From contig QAXK01001018.1 of NCBI GenBank assembly GCA_004335735.1, forward strand, positions 1-64,000: a DNA stretch of 64,000 nt, given 5' to 3'. Positions 15,773 to 24,286 of this stretch are shown in pieces. Position numbers and translations under genes: made by a program. The notes under the pieces were generated by a model. It did no database searches. It saw only the letters and a list, made by a program, of their open reading frames with translations, and was not told the DNA's origin. The DNA comes from Chlorella sp. KRBP (lineage: Eukaryota; Chlorophyta; Trebouxiophyceae; Chlorellales; Chlorellaceae). The stretch's first letter is position 1. Every line of letters begins with the position of its first letter.

Positions 15773-17269
15773 GTGACACACCCAGCCGACTCGCGTGGTC
15801 GTTCGGAATTCGGTGGCTTCGGTCAGGACGCGCCGCTGGAGCTCGCCGCGGGCTTGGATCTGTCCGGGCTCGTGGCTCGCTTCCAGGACGGCACCAACGA
15901 GGCCCTGCTCGACACGATGACCGCGGTGCACAACTGCGCCCGCCCCATCCGGCTGGCCGGCTCCTCGACGACCGTCGATGCCCGGACCGGCGACGTGCTC
16001 TCGACGTTCCGCTCGACCGATGCCCCGTTGGGGGTGCTGTACCGGCCGTGCGGAAACCGTCGCGCCCACGTGTGCCTAGCCTGCTCACGCACCTACGCCC
16101 GCGACACCTTCGCCCTCATCAGTGCCGGGGTCGCCGGGGGCAAGACCGTTCCGGAGCAGGTCGCGGACAACCCGCTGCTGTTCGCGACCTTCACCGCGCC
16201 CTCGTTCGGGCTCGTTCACGGCCAACGCCGCGGGGGGCCCTGTCGGCCGCGACGTCGGGACGACCGCACCCGCTGCCCCCACGGACGCCCGCAGTGGTGC
16301 ACGGCTGTCCACGAACCCGACGACCAGCGCACGGGTGCCCCGTTGTGCCCGGACTGCTACGACACCGCCTCGGCGGTCATCTGGCAGTGGCACGCCCCCG
16401 AGCTGTGGCGGCGCACGACCATCGCCCTGCGCCGAGCCGTCGCCGCCCACCTCGGGGTGACGGAGTCCGGTCTCGGGGAGCACGCCTCGATCCAGTACGC
16501 CAAGGTCGCGGAGTACCAGGACCGCGGCCTGGTCCACCTCCACGCCCTGATCCGCCTCGACGGACCCGCCGACGCCGGAATCGGCGCACCCGCCCCGGCC
16601 GCCCTCGACGGGCCCTCCCTCGCCGCCCTTGTCCGTGACACCGCGCCGGGTGTGACGGTCCTGGCCGAACCGGTCGACGACCAGGACAGTCCGCGCGTCC
16701 TGGCGTGGGGTGCCCAGCTCGACGTCCGCGTGGTCACCGCGGGCCGTCACGTTGACGACTCGACCGCCGCCCTCACTCCCGGACAGGTGGCCGGCTACCT
16801 CGCGAAGTACGCGACCAAGGACGTATCCGGTCTGCACGGCGAGGGCCAGCGCCGCCCACACATCGCCGCCTTCCGCGCCGCCTGCGCCGACCTGGCCGAC
16901 CGCGCCGCACGCCACCACGACGAGGACCACGACTACCAGCGGATGAGCCAGTGGGTGCACATGCTCGGCTTCCGCGGCCACTTCGGCACCAAGTCCCGCC
17001 GCTACTCGGTCACTCTCGGAGCACTGCGCCGCGCCCGTGCCCGGTGGCAGGCGATGGCCGCCAAGTCGCGCCGGACCGGGGAACCGATCGACGTCCGCGA
17101 CCTCGAGCGCCGACTCCTGGCCGACGACGCGGACGAGGCCACCGTCGTCGTCGGCTCCTGGACCTACCTCGGCACCGGCTGGCGCGACGCCGCCGAGGAA
17201 GCCCTCGCCTTGGCGGCCGCCGCCCGAGCCCGCGAGTACGACCAGTGGCGATCCGAGAATCGGCAGTAG
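15773..17269 (+). CDS. RepSA-type rolling-circle replication initiator
   Basis: 498 residues from GTG 15773 (GGGAAGGGG upstream). An N-terminal Cys/His region (CGNRRAHVCLACSRTYARD and CPHG...WC...CPDCYD) may bind zinc. VHLHALIRLDG near residue 254 is the HUH metal motif, and GYLAKYATK near 341 holds the expected catalytic Tyr. This is the initiator class of pSAM2-like elements, which nick the origin after excision and drive circular replication. It is the first gene of the rep-xis-int module. Confidence 0.88.
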   Translation: MTHPADSRGRSEFGGFGQDAPLELAAGLDLSGLVARFQDGTNEALLDTMTAVHNCARPIRLAGSSTTVDARTGDVLSTFRSTDAPLGVLYRPCGNRRAHVCLACSRTYARDTFALISAGVAGGKTVPEQVADNPLLFATFTAPSFGLVHGQRRGGPCRPRRRDDRTRCPHGRPQWCTAVHEPDDQRTGAPLCPDCYDTASAVIWQWHAPELWRRTTIALRRAVAAHLGVTESGLGEHASIQYAKVAEYQDRGLVHLHALIRLDGPADAGIGAPAPAALDGPSLAALVRDTAPGVTVLAEPVDDQDSPRVLAWGAQLDVRVVTAGRHVDDSTAALTPGQVAGYLAKYATKDVSGLHGEGQRRPHIAAFRAACADLADRAARHHDEDHDYQRMSQWVHMLGFRGHFGTKSRRYSVTLGALRRARARWQAMAAKSRRTGEPIDVRDLERRLLADDADEATVVVGSWTYLGTGWRDAAEEALALAAAARAREYDQWRSENRQ

Positions 17270-17307
17270 TCCACCATCGCGAAGGGCGTGGGAGAGAGGA
17301 ACGTGGC

Positions 17308-17523
17308 ATGGAGAAGAAGAGTCAGGTGGCCGGGCCCGGCCCGGAGGTGCTGCAACGTCTGCTGACGTCGGCGGAGGTGGCGCGGGCGCTGCGGGTGTCA
17401 CCGTCGACGCTGTGTCGCTGGCGGCAGACGGGCCACGGCCCGCGGGTGGTGTGGCTGGCGCCGTCGTGTCCGCGGTATCGACGCCAGGACGTCGAGGCGT
17501 GGGTGTCGAGGGTCGCGGCGTGA
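17308..17523 (+). CDS. excisionase / helix-turn-helix directionality factor
   Basis: 71 residues from ATG 17308 with GGGAGAGAGG upstream. LLTSAEVARALRVSPSTLCRWRQTG is a MerR-like winged HTH, ending YRRQDVEAWV as in AICE excisionases. Its stop overlaps the integrase start (GTGA), so the two are coupled. It would bend attachment-site DNA to favour excision. Confidence 0.85.
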   Translation: MEKKSQVAGPGPEVLQRLLTSAEVARALRVSPSTLCRWRQTGHGPRVVWLAPSCPRYRRQDVEAWVSRVAA

Positions 17524-18602
17524 GCATCCAGCGGCTTCCGAACGGCCGATTCCGGGCGAAGCTGAAGAGCGGGCGGGTCGACGTGGCGAGCCGCGTGTTC
17601 GACACCCAGCGCGAGGCCAGGGCGTGGTTGTCGCGCGAACGCGCTGCACTCGACGGCGGGGTCGACCCTCGCGCGGGCCGGGAGCGGGTCCGATCCCTGA
17701 TGGAACGCTGGTTGGTGGTGCGCCGGACGACCGTCGCCGGCAAGACCTACCGGGCGGACCTCGACCTCCTGCGGTTGAGCCCGACCAGCCTGCTGACGGT
17801 GCACGCGTCGTCGGTCTCAGGCCGTGAGGTGGCGCGGGCGTTCGAGAACCTGCTGGCTGCCGGCCTGGCCGAGAGCTCGGTGGTCCGTTATCGGGCGAGC
17901 TTGTCGTCGTTCTTCGCCTGGTGCGTGCGCGAGAAGGTCATCCTCGCCAATCCGGTTCTCGGTGTCCGGGTGCCGAAGCAGTCTCGCGAAGTCGACGAGA
18001 TGGACCCCTTCACCGAGGCCGAGGTCGAAGCGGTGCATGCACAGTGGGCCGAGCGGTCCCCGCACCTGGCGGACGTTCTGGTCGTGCTCGCGTGGACCGG
18101 TCTGCGGTGGGCGGAGGCTCGGTCCATGCGGGTCGAGGACGTCATGCAGGTGCCGACTCCGGGCCTGCTCGTGCGCCGGTCGCAGCCCGAAGGGCAGCCG
18201 GTGAAGGCCACGAAGGGCAGGAGGGCGCGCCGGGTGCCCCTGGCGAACCGGGTCCTGCCGATCGTCCTCCGCTTCAGCGAGGGAAAGGCGCCGGGCGAAC
18301 TGCTGTTCACCACGGCCGGCGGTGCCCGACTGCACCGCACCGCGGTCCTGCGCTCGGTGCAGTGGTCGACGACAGGACATGGGCGGCGGATCCACGACCT
18401 GCGGCACACAGCGGCATGCCTGTGGCTGGCCCGTGGGGTCGACCCCGGAACGGTCCAGGCGTGGATGGGCCACGAGTCGATCGCGACGACGAACCGGTAC
18501 CTCCACTTCCTCGGGACGGGTGCCGATCTGGCGGGGCTGGACCGGCTCAACGCCACGTCGGGGGGCGCCGGGGGGGCACGAAAGGGCGTGGGCGGTGAAT
18601 GA
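17520..18602 (+). CDS. int: tyrosine recombinase (element integrase)
   Basis: 360 residues from GTG 17520. An arm-binding N-terminus (SIQRLPNGRFRAKLKSG) is followed by a core-binding SAM-like region near 60-150 and the catalytic domain. Catalytic residues in place: Arg196 (TGLRW), His292 and Arg295 (HDLRH), His318 (GHES), Tyr327 (NRYLH). It inserts and, with the excisionase, removes the element at tRNA-Ala. Its 3' end lies next to the terminator of the rebuilt tRNA. Confidence 0.93.
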   Translation: MSIQRLPNGRFRAKLKSGRVDVASRVFDTQREARAWLSRERAALDGGVDPRAGRERVRSLMERWLVVRRTTVAGKTYRADLDLLRLSPTSLLTVHASSVSGREVARAFENLLAAGLAESSVVRYRASLSSFFAWCVREKVILANPVLGVRVPKQSREVDEMDPFTEAEVEAVHAQWAERSPHLADVLVVLAWTGLRWAEARSMRVEDVMQVPTPGLLVRRSQPEGQPVKATKGRRARRVPLANRVLPIVLRFSEGKAPGELLFTTAGGARLHRTAVLRSVQWSTTGHGRRIHDLRHTAACLWLARGVDPGTVQAWMGHESIATTNRYLHFLGTGADLAGLDRLNATSGGAGGARKGVGGE

Positions 18603-18610
18603 CAACGAGA

Positions 18611-18655
18611 GAACCCCGCCCGGGCCGGCGCATCTGCGCTGGTCGGACGGGGTTC
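18611..18655 (-). terminator. element-borne terminator of the rebuilt tRNA-Ala
   Basis: GAACCCCG (18611-18618) pairs with CGGGGTTC (18648-18655), with further GC pairing inside around GGCGC-ATCT-GCGC. It lies four bases beyond attR, where it replaces the native terminator left at 10632-10661. It also ends the integrase transcript. Confidence 0.6.
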
Positions 18656-18658
18656 CCA

Positions 18659-18705
18659 TCGGGTGGAGCTGAGGGGATTCGAACCCCTGGCCTTCTCATT
18701 GCGAA
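18659..18705. repeat. attR, 47-bp core inside tRNA-Ala
   Basis: Identical to 10662-10708. It covers the tRNA from the anticodon loop to the 3' end plus five bases, so integration restores an intact tRNA. Confidence 0.92.
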
Positions 18706-18736
18706 CGAGACGCGCTACCAACTGCGCCACAGCCCC
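18664..18736 (-). tRNA. tRNA-Ala(CGC)
   Basis: 73 bases fold as a cloverleaf: acceptor GGGGCTG with CAGCTCC, D-stem GCGC/GCGC, anticodon stem TCTCG/TGAGA with loop TTCGCAA (anticodon CGC, codon GCG), T-loop TTCGAAT. Discriminator A; CCA is not encoded. Its 3' half is element-derived. A TATCGT -10-like box lies upstream on the minus strand. Confidence 0.95.
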
Positions 18737-18885
18737 GAGTGCGGGAGAAACGATAACACCAGCGCGACCCACCCTCGAAACCGGTCGGCCCGCTGCGGCG
18801 CCGCCGCGGGAAGGCTCCCCGCCCGCCCCGGTCACGGAGGGGGTCCGCCCCGCCCGCGTGGCCCGTGGGCGTCGGCACCAGCCCC

Positions 18886-18891
18886 TAGAGT
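18886..18891 (+). promoter_or_regulatory. -10 box of leaderless AI-2E transporter promoter
   Basis: TAGAGT ends six bases before ATG 18898, with no Shine-Dalgarno. Confidence 0.5.
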
Positions 18892-18897
18892 CACTCC

Positions 18898-20172
18898 ATG
18901 CGACTCAGACTGCCCGGCGCCCTCCGCCCCACCGGGGGGCCCGGCGACCGGTCGGTCCCCACCGGTCCCGAGGCGCTCCCGCCGGGCGACCCGCGCCGGC
19001 CCCCGGAGTGGTCGGTCCCGCGCGGCGTGCGCACCGCCAGCGAGTGGGCCTGGCGCTTCATCGTCATCGCGGTCGCCCTCGTCGCCGTCCTCTACTTGAC
19101 GAGCCTGCTGTCCGAGGTGGTCATCCCGATCATCGTCGCGCTCCTGCTCTCGGCGCTCCTGCACCCCATCTACGACCGGCTCGCCCGCTTCATGCCGAAC
19201 GGGCTCGCCGCCGGCATCACCGTGCTCGGGACGATCGGTGTGGTCGCGGGCCTGCTGTCCTTCGTCGGCTCCCAGCTGACCAGCCAGCTCGGCGACATCA
19301 CGACGAAGGTCACCGACGGCATCGACCAGATCCGGCAGTGGGTCCAGGACACCTTCGGCATCACCGACACCCAGCTGACCGACTACATCGACCGGGCCCG
19401 CGAGTCGCTGAGCTCGGGCGGTCTCACCGACTCCCTGGCCGCCGCCGGGCTCGGGGCCGGCCACCTCGTCGCCGGGTTCTTCCTCGCGCTGTTCTCCCTG
19501 TTCTTCTTCCTCTACGACGGCCACACCATCTGGGCCTGGGCCGTGCGGCTCTTCCCGCGCGGCGCCCGCGAGAAGGTGCACTCCTCGGGCCTCATCGCCT
19601 GGGGCCAGCTCGCGGCGTTCACCCGGGCCACCGTCCTCGTCGCCGCGGTCGACGCCACGGGCATCGGTGTCGGGGCGGCGATCCTCGGGGTCCCGTTCGC
19701 CTCGGGCATCGCGCTGCTCGTGTTCTTCGGCGCCTTCATCCCGATCGTCGGCGCGGCGGTCTCCGGCGGTGTCGCCGTGCTGCTCGCCCTCGTCGCGCTC
19801 GGGCCGGTCCAGGCGCTCATCATGCTCGGTGTCGTCATCGGGGTGCAGCAGCTCGAGAGCCACCTGCTCCAGCCGCTGCTCATCGGGCGGGCGATGCGCC
19901 TGCACCCCCTGGCGGTCATCCTCGCCATCGCCACCGGGCTGATCCTCGCCGGCATCATCGGTGGCCTCATCGCCGTGCCGACCATCGCCGTCCTCAACGC
20001 GGTCGGCCACCACCTCCTCGACTCGCCGGACGGACCCGAGAGCTCGGACGGCATCCGCGTCGACGACGTCATGGACCCCGCCGCCGTCGACCGGGCCCAC
20101 GACGAGGCCGCGCAGGACTCACCGCAGGCCCCGATCGTCCCCGACGTGCCGGAGCCTCCGACCCGCGACTGA
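18898..20172 (+). CDS. AI-2E-family (UPF0118) membrane transporter
   Basis: 424 residues. A Pro-rich cytoplasmic N-terminus of about 45 residues precedes eight or so hydrophobic helices. IIVALLLSALLHPIYDRL and the later ESHLLQPLLIGRAMRLHPLAV block are hallmarks of the family. A long soluble loop (about residues 120-185, TDGIDQIRQWVQDTF) is typical. Members export autoinducer-2, ions or unknown solutes; substrate cannot be told here. Acidic C-terminal tail. Single gene, divergent from tRNA-Ala. Confidence 0.9.
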   Translation: MRLRLPGALRPTGGPGDRSVPTGPEALPPGDPRRPPEWSVPRGVRTASEWAWRFIVIAVALVAVLYLTSLLSEVVIPIIVALLLSALLHPIYDRLARFMPNGLAAGITVLGTIGVVAGLLSFVGSQLTSQLGDITTKVTDGIDQIRQWVQDTFGITDTQLTDYIDRARESLSSGGLTDSLAAAGLGAGHLVAGFFLALFSLFFFLYDGHTIWAWAVRLFPRGAREKVHSSGLIAWGQLAAFTRATVLVAAVDATGIGVGAAILGVPFASGIALLVFFGAFIPIVGAAVSGGVAVLLALVALGPVQALIMLGVVIGVQQLESHLLQPLLIGRAMRLHPLAVILAIATGLILAGIIGGLIAVPTIAVLNAVGHHLLDSPDGPESSDGIRVDDVMDPAAVDRAHDEAAQDSPQAPIVPDVPEPPTRD

Positions 20173-20374
20173 CCGGCGGGCCCGCCCTGGGGGGTGCCGC
20201 TTCGGTGGGGCGATGCGTGGGGCCCGGGCCCCGTGCGTGATGACCGACGGAACCCGGGCGTCGTCGGCCGGCTCGTCGAGCGGGGCACGGGGTGGCCGAG
20301 GCGCAGGGGTGCCCGGTGTCGGGCTGCGGGGCGAGAAGGGTCCGGCGGGGCCGGGCGGCGGGGCGGGGCCGGGC

Positions 20375-21340
20375 TCAGGCGCCGGCGACGCGGCGCTCGT
20401 CGAGGTCGTCCTCGCGCGAGCGGAGCGACTCGACCGGCACGGGGTCCGGCGTGACGGCCGCGGGGGCGACCTCGGGCCGCTCGGCCTTGGCCTTCATCGT
20501 GTAGGTGGGCCGCGGGACGGGCACGGGGTCCCAGGTCAGCGGGATGTCGTCCTCGTCGACGAGGTGGACGTACTCGATGACCGGCTCGGGCTCGGGCTCC
20601 GGCGCGGGCTCGACCGCGGCGACGACCTCCACGGCCTCGACGACGTCGACGGCCTCGACCTGCTCGGCGACCTCGGCCGCCTCGGGGGTCGCGGGCTCCG
20701 CGACGCCGGTCGCGGTGGCCGGCTCGGCGGCGGCGGTGCTCGCCGCGGCCGGGCGGGCGGCGGGGGCGCTGCGGCGGGCGGCCGGGACGACGGGTGCGCT
20801 CGCCCGGCGACGGGCCTGCTCGCGGGCCCGCCGGCGCGCGGCGGCGCGGGCGGCCTGCTCGGCCCGGACACCGGAGCGGACCCAGGCGAGCGCGAGCACG
20901 AGCGCGCCGAACGCGACGGCGGGCGCCCACGGCACGAGGACGGAGAGCAGCGTGAGGACGCCGGTGACGACGAGCCCGACCAGCGTCGTGAGCAGCGCGA
21001 GGCCGCGGACCCGTCGCGAGACCCCGCGACGGGCGGCGGGCCGCGCCACCGGGGCGGACACCGTTCGGGGAGCGGGCATCTCGGCCGGGACGGCGCGCTT
21101 GACGACGACCTGCGGGCGGGCGGAGCGGGCCGGGTGGACCGAGAACGATCGCGGGGCGGGGTCGGAGAGGTCGGTGCGCGGGATGGTCTGGCGGCGCTCG
21201 AGGACGCGCATCGCGGCACTGAACTGCTCGACCGAGCGAGCGGTCGCGAGATGGTCCCGCCGACGGATCCAGTACTGCACGAAGTAGGCAGCCCAGACCC
21301 CGAGGAGGACGAGGAAGATCAGGCTCGACGGGGACTGCAC
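20375..21340 (-). CDS. sepX: SepX/GlpR-like divisome protein
   Basis: 321 residues from GTG 21340, chosen because GGAG lies six bases upstream and the transmembrane segment (SSLIFLVLLGVWAAYFVQYWI) then starts near residue 5. A second and third hydrophobic stretch is around residues 115-155. Then come an Arg/Ala-rich and a long Pro/Glu/Ala-rich disordered region and a conserved C-terminal patch (YVHLVDEDDIPLTWDPVPVPRPTYTMKAKAERP). Family proteins (Streptomyces SepX, Corynebacterium GlpR, Rv0996) help stabilise FtsZ rings. It sits after rimJ, as in Mycobacterium. Confidence 0.85.
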   Translation of the reverse strand: MQSPSSLIFLVLLGVWAAYFVQYWIRRRDHLATARSVEQFSAAMRVLERRQTIPRTDLSDPAPRSFSVHPARSARPQVVVKRAVPAEMPAPRTVSAPVARPAARRGVSRRVRGLALLTTLVGLVVTGVLTLLSVLVPWAPAVAFGALVLALAWVRSGVRAEQAARAAARRRAREQARRRASAPVVPAARRSAPAARPAAASTAAAEPATATGVAEPATPEAAEVAEQVEAVDVVEAVEVVAAVEPAPEPEPEPVIEYVHLVDEDDIPLTWDPVPVPRPTYTMKAKAERPEVAPAAVTPDPVPVESLRSREDDLDERRVAGA

Positions 21341-21359
21341 GCTCCGACGGTAGGTGCGC

Positions 21360-22088
21360 TCACGCCCCCGGCGCCGGACCCGACTCGGTGTGTCGCGCAA
21401 GTGACTCGTGTGACGACTGTGCTTCGGCCGTGATGCGGGCCAACCGCTGCACCATCGTCTCCCCCGCGAGGTCCTCGACGGTCAGCGCGAAGGAGAGGTG
21501 GTCGCGCCAGTCACCGTCGATGTGGAGGTAGCGCGGTCGCCGTCCCTCCGACCGGAACCCGAGCTTGCGGACGACCGCCAGGCTCGCCGTGTTCTCCGGG
21601 CGGATGTTGATCTCCATGCGGTGCAGCCCGATCCGGCCGAAGAGGTGGTCGCCGACGAGCGCGACCCCCGTCGGCACGACCATGCGGCCGGCGAGCGTCC
21701 GGCTGACCCAGTACCCGACGTAGCAGGAGCGGAACGACCCGAGGACGATCGTGCCGACGTTGACCTGGCCGACGAGCCGGCCGCCCACCTCGAGGGCGAG
21801 CGGGAGCGCGCGCCCGGCGGCCCCCTCGGCGTCGTACTGCGCGACGAGGTCCTCGAAGGTCCGGCCCGGGGCGTCGGGGTCGGGCGAGGTGGCGTCCCAG
21901 GGCTCGAGCCACTCGGCGTTGGCCCGGCGCACCGACTGGAAGGTCGGGCCGTCCGCGACCGCGAGCGGGCGCAGGAGGACCTCCGTGCCGACCGGCGTGG
22001 TCCCCCGCAGGCGCACCGGCCAGACCCACTCCGGCGGCGGCGTCGACCCGGCGGCTCCGCGCGCGGCCCCGACGAGCCGGCGCCACAT
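21360..22088 (-). CDS. RimJ-like GNAT N-acetyltransferase
   Basis: 242 residues. A GNAT fold with VLLRPLAVADGPTFQSVRRANAEWL at the start, and the acetyl-CoA region GYWVSRTLAGRMVVPTGVALVGDHLF then HRMEINIRPENTASLAVVRKLGF. Related to ribosomal-protein and N-terminal alanine acetyltransferases; the true target is unknown. Start ATG 22088 shares one base with the mog stop. Same place as Rv0995 in the moeA1-rimJ-Rv0996 cluster. Confidence 0.88.
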   Translation of the reverse strand: MWRRLVGAARGAAGSTPPPEWVWPVRLRGTTPVGTEVLLRPLAVADGPTFQSVRRANAEWLEPWDATSPDPDAPGRTFEDLVAQYDAEGAAGRALPLALEVGGRLVGQVNVGTIVLGSFRSCYVGYWVSRTLAGRMVVPTGVALVGDHLFGRIGLHRMEINIRPENTASLAVVRKLGFRSEGRRPRYLHIDGDWRDHLSFALTVEDLAGETMVQRLARITAEAQSSHESLARHTESGPAPGA

Positions 22089-22582
22089 CAGTGGTCGCCC
22101 CCGCGGACCTGGTCGAGGGCGTGCGGGAGGACCTCGGCGAGGACGGCCAGCGCGTCCTTGACCCCGCCCGAGGAGCCCGGGAGGTTGACGACGAGGGTGC
22201 GGCCGGCGAGCCCCGCGAGGCCGCGCGACAGGACGGCGGTCGGGACGCCCTGCGCGACACCGCGGCCCCGGATCGCCTCGGCGAGCCCCGGCACCTCGCG
22301 CTCGAGCAGCGGGCGGGTGGCCTCGGGCGTTCCGTCCGTGGGGGTGAGCCCGGTGCCGCCGGTGGTGAGCAGGAGGTCGGGCCCGGAGGCGACCGCCGCG
22401 GCCAGGGCCTCCCCCACCGCCGGACCGTCCGGCACGACGACGGGGTCGGCGACCTCGCAGCCCCAGCCGCGCAGCGCCTCGACGATGAGCGCGCCGCCCC
22501 GGTCGGGGTAGACCCCCTGCGCGGCGCGCGTCGAGCAGGTGACGACGGCCGCGCGTCGTCCGGAGAGGTCGGGGGCGCTCAC
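22088..22582 (-). CDS. mog: molybdopterin adenylyltransferase-like protein (MogA/MoaB family)
   Basis: 164 residues. It activates molybdopterin by adenylation before metal insertion by MoeA. Motifs: VVTCSTRAAQGVYPDRGG, then LLLTTGGTGLTPTDGTPEATRPLLEREVPGLAEAIR, then LVVNLPGSSGGVKDAL. The GGTG and NLPGSxxG loops bind molybdopterin and nucleotide. Overlaps moaC by four bases. Confidence 0.93.
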   Translation of the reverse strand: MSAPDLSGRRAAVVTCSTRAAQGVYPDRGGALIVEALRGWGCEVADPVVVPDGPAVGEALAAAVASGPDLLLTTGGTGLTPTDGTPEATRPLLEREVPGLAEAIRGRGVAQGVPTAVLSRGLAGLAGRTLVVNLPGSSGGVKDALAVLAEVLPHALDQVRGGDH

Positions 22583-23073
22583 GCCTCCTCCACCCAGTCC
22601 CCGGACCGGCCGCCGGACTTGGCGGTGACCCGGACGTCGGTGATGCGGGCGTGCTTGTCGACGGCCTTGACCATGTCGACGAGCGCGAGGGCGCCGACGG
22701 CCACGGCGGTCAGCGCCTCCATCTCGATGCCGGTGCGGTCGGCGGTGCGGACCTCGGCCCGGATGTCGACGCCGTCGTCGGCCACCTCGAGGTCGACCTC
22801 CGCCGCGTGCACGGCGACGGGGTGCGCGAGCGGGACGAGCTCGGGGGTGCGCTTGACCGCCTGGATGCCGGCGATCCGGGCGACGGCGAGCGCGTCGCCC
22901 TTGGGGACGGTCCGGTCGCGCAGCGCGGCGACCGCGGCCGGTGACAGCAGCACCCGGCCCCGGGCCTCGGCGCGACGGGCGGTGACCGCCTTGGCCGAGA
23001 CGTCGACCATGTGGGCCGAGCCGTCGGCGCGGACGTGGGTCAGCCCGGAGACCGGGGCGGGGAGGTCAGCCAC
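22579..23073 (-). CDS. moaC: cyclic pyranopterin monophosphate synthase
   Basis: 164 residues from GTG 23073. MoaC makes cPMP from the MoaA product in the first steps of molybdenum-cofactor synthesis. Family motifs: MVDVSAKAVTARRAEARG, GIQAVKRTPELVPLAHP, and GIEMEALTAVAVGALALVDMVKAVDK. The conserved His-Pro and Lys residues are present. Overlaps moeA by eight bases. moaA, moaD and moaE are not in the window. Confidence 0.95.
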   Translation of the reverse strand: MADLPAPVSGLTHVRADGSAHMVDVSAKAVTARRAEARGRVLLSPAAVAALRDRTVPKGDALAVARIAGIQAVKRTPELVPLAHPVAVHAAEVDLEVADDGVDIRAEVRTADRTGIEMEALTAVAVGALALVDMVKAVDKHARITDVRVTAKSGGRSGDWVEEA

Positions 23074-24286
23074 AGCCCCGATGATGCCCCAGGAGGGGCA
23101 GGCAGAGCACGGTGTCCCCCGCCGCGACCTCGGAGACCTCCTCCGGGACCATCGCCAGCGCCGTCGCCCCGGCCAGCGCGCCGAGCACGTGCGAGCGCTG
23201 GCCGCCCGACGGCCGGACCGTGCCGGCCTCCTCGACGACGCGCGTCATCTCGGCCCGGCCGGGAGCGGTGGGCCACGCCGCGCCGGCGACGGCCTCGAAG
23301 CGACCGTCGGCGTCGGGGTCGGCACCGGCCATGCGGCGCAGCGCGGGCAGGACGAAGACGTGGAAGGACACGTAGGAGCTGACCGGGTTGCCCGGCAGCG
23401 TCACGACGGGGAGCCCGGACGGACCGACCGCGCCGCAGCCCTGCGGCATCCCGGGACGCATCGCGACCTTGACGAACTCGACGCCGCCGTCCTCGGTGAG
23501 GACCTCCTTGACGGTGTCGTAGACGCCCATCGAGACGCCGCCGCTCGTGATGACGAGGTCGGGGTCGCCGTCCGGCGCGGCGAGGAAGGCGCGCACGGCG
23601 TCGGCGTCGTCGCGCAGGTGCACGCCGGCCGCGACCTCGGCCCCGGCCGCCTCGACGAGCGCGCGGAGCATCAGGTGGTTGCTGTCGACGATCTGGCCGT
23701 GCTCGAGGGTGGAGCCGACCGTGACGAGCTCGTCGCCGGTGGAGACGACGGTGACCCGGGGCCGGCGGTGGACGACGAGCTCGGCGACGTTGGCGGCGGC
23801 CGCGAGCCCGACGTGGCCCGGGCCGACCAGCGTGCCGGCCGCGATGACGACCGTGCCGGCGCTCACGTCGTCGCCGCGGTGGCGCAGGTGGGCTCCCTCG
23901 CGCGGGGGCACGCGCACCGCCACCTGCTCGGACCCGCCGTCGGTGTGCTCGACGGGCACCACGGCGTCACAGCCCTCGGGGAGCGGGGCGCCGGTCATGA
24001 TCCGCAGGGTGCGGCCGGGGGCCAGGACGTGGCGGGTGGTGTCGCCGGCGGCGATGTCGCCGTCGACGGGCAGCACGACCGGTGAGTCCTCGCCCGCCCC
24101 GGCGAGGTCGGCGGCGCGGACGGCGTACCCGTCCATCGCGGAGTTGTCGAAGCCCGGCAGGTCGACCACGGCGGTGACGTCCTCGGCGAGGACCCGGCCG
24201 AGGGCCGCCCCGACGGCCACGCGGTCGGCGGGCAGGGGCGACACGAGGGAGAGCACGGCGGCGCGGTGCTCGGCGACGGTGCGCAT
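23066..24286 (-). CDS. moeA: molybdopterin molybdenumtransferase
   Basis: 406 residues from ATG 24286, which shares a base with the preceding stop. MoeA inserts molybdate into adenylated molybdopterin. Seen in order: DLPGFDNSAMDGYAVRA, AGRTLRIMTGAPLPEGCDAVVPVEHT, VSTGDELVTVGSTLEHGQIVDSN, LVITSGGVSMGVYDTVKEVL, and LPGNPVSSYVSFHVFV. The C-terminal domain IV is complete. Ordinary length for the family. Confidence 0.95.
   Translation of the reverse strand: MRTVAEHRAAVLSLVSPLPADRVAVGAALGRVLAEDVTAVVDLPGFDNSAMDGYAVRAADLAGAGEDSPVVLPVDGDIAAGDTTRHVLAPGRTLRIMTGAPLPEGCDAVVPVEHTDGGSEQVAVRVPPREGAHLRHRGDDVSAGTVVIAAGTLVGPGHVGLAAAANVAELVVHRRPRVTVVSTGDELVTVGSTLEHGQIVDSNHLMLRALVEAAGAEVAAGVHLRDDADAVRAFLAAPDGDPDLVITSGGVSMGVYDTVKEVLTEDGGVEFVKVAMRPGMPQGCGAVGPSGLPVVTLPGNPVSSYVSFHVFVLPALRRMAGADPDADGRFEAVAGAAWPTAPGRAEMTRVVEEAGTVRPSGGQRSHVLGALAGATALAMVPEEVSEVAAGDTVLCLPLLGHHRGCG

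Larger units (their letters stand above)
10662..18705. mobile_element. 8.0-kb integrative element in tRNA-Ala(CGC), AICE-like but without transfer genes
   Basis: A 47-bp direct repeat (10662-10708 and 18659-18705) covers the 3' half of tRNA-Ala from the anticodon loop onward; repeat-to-repeat distance is 7,997 bp. At the right end lie rep, excisionase and integrase in the order typical of actinomycete integrative elements (pSAM2 type). The integrase is next to the intact tRNA. Left and middle parts hold cargo with visibly lower GC at third positions in places. No FtsK/TraB-like transfer ATPase, primase-polymerase or relaxase is present, so it is either mobilised in trans or a reduced remnant. 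Typical AICEs are larger, about 9-24 kb. Confidence 0.9.

Noticed and set aside
22088..24286. Molybdenum-cofactor riboswitch
   Set aside because: The moa/moe genes overlap one another and the operon appears leaderless, so there is no untranslated leader to hold one.
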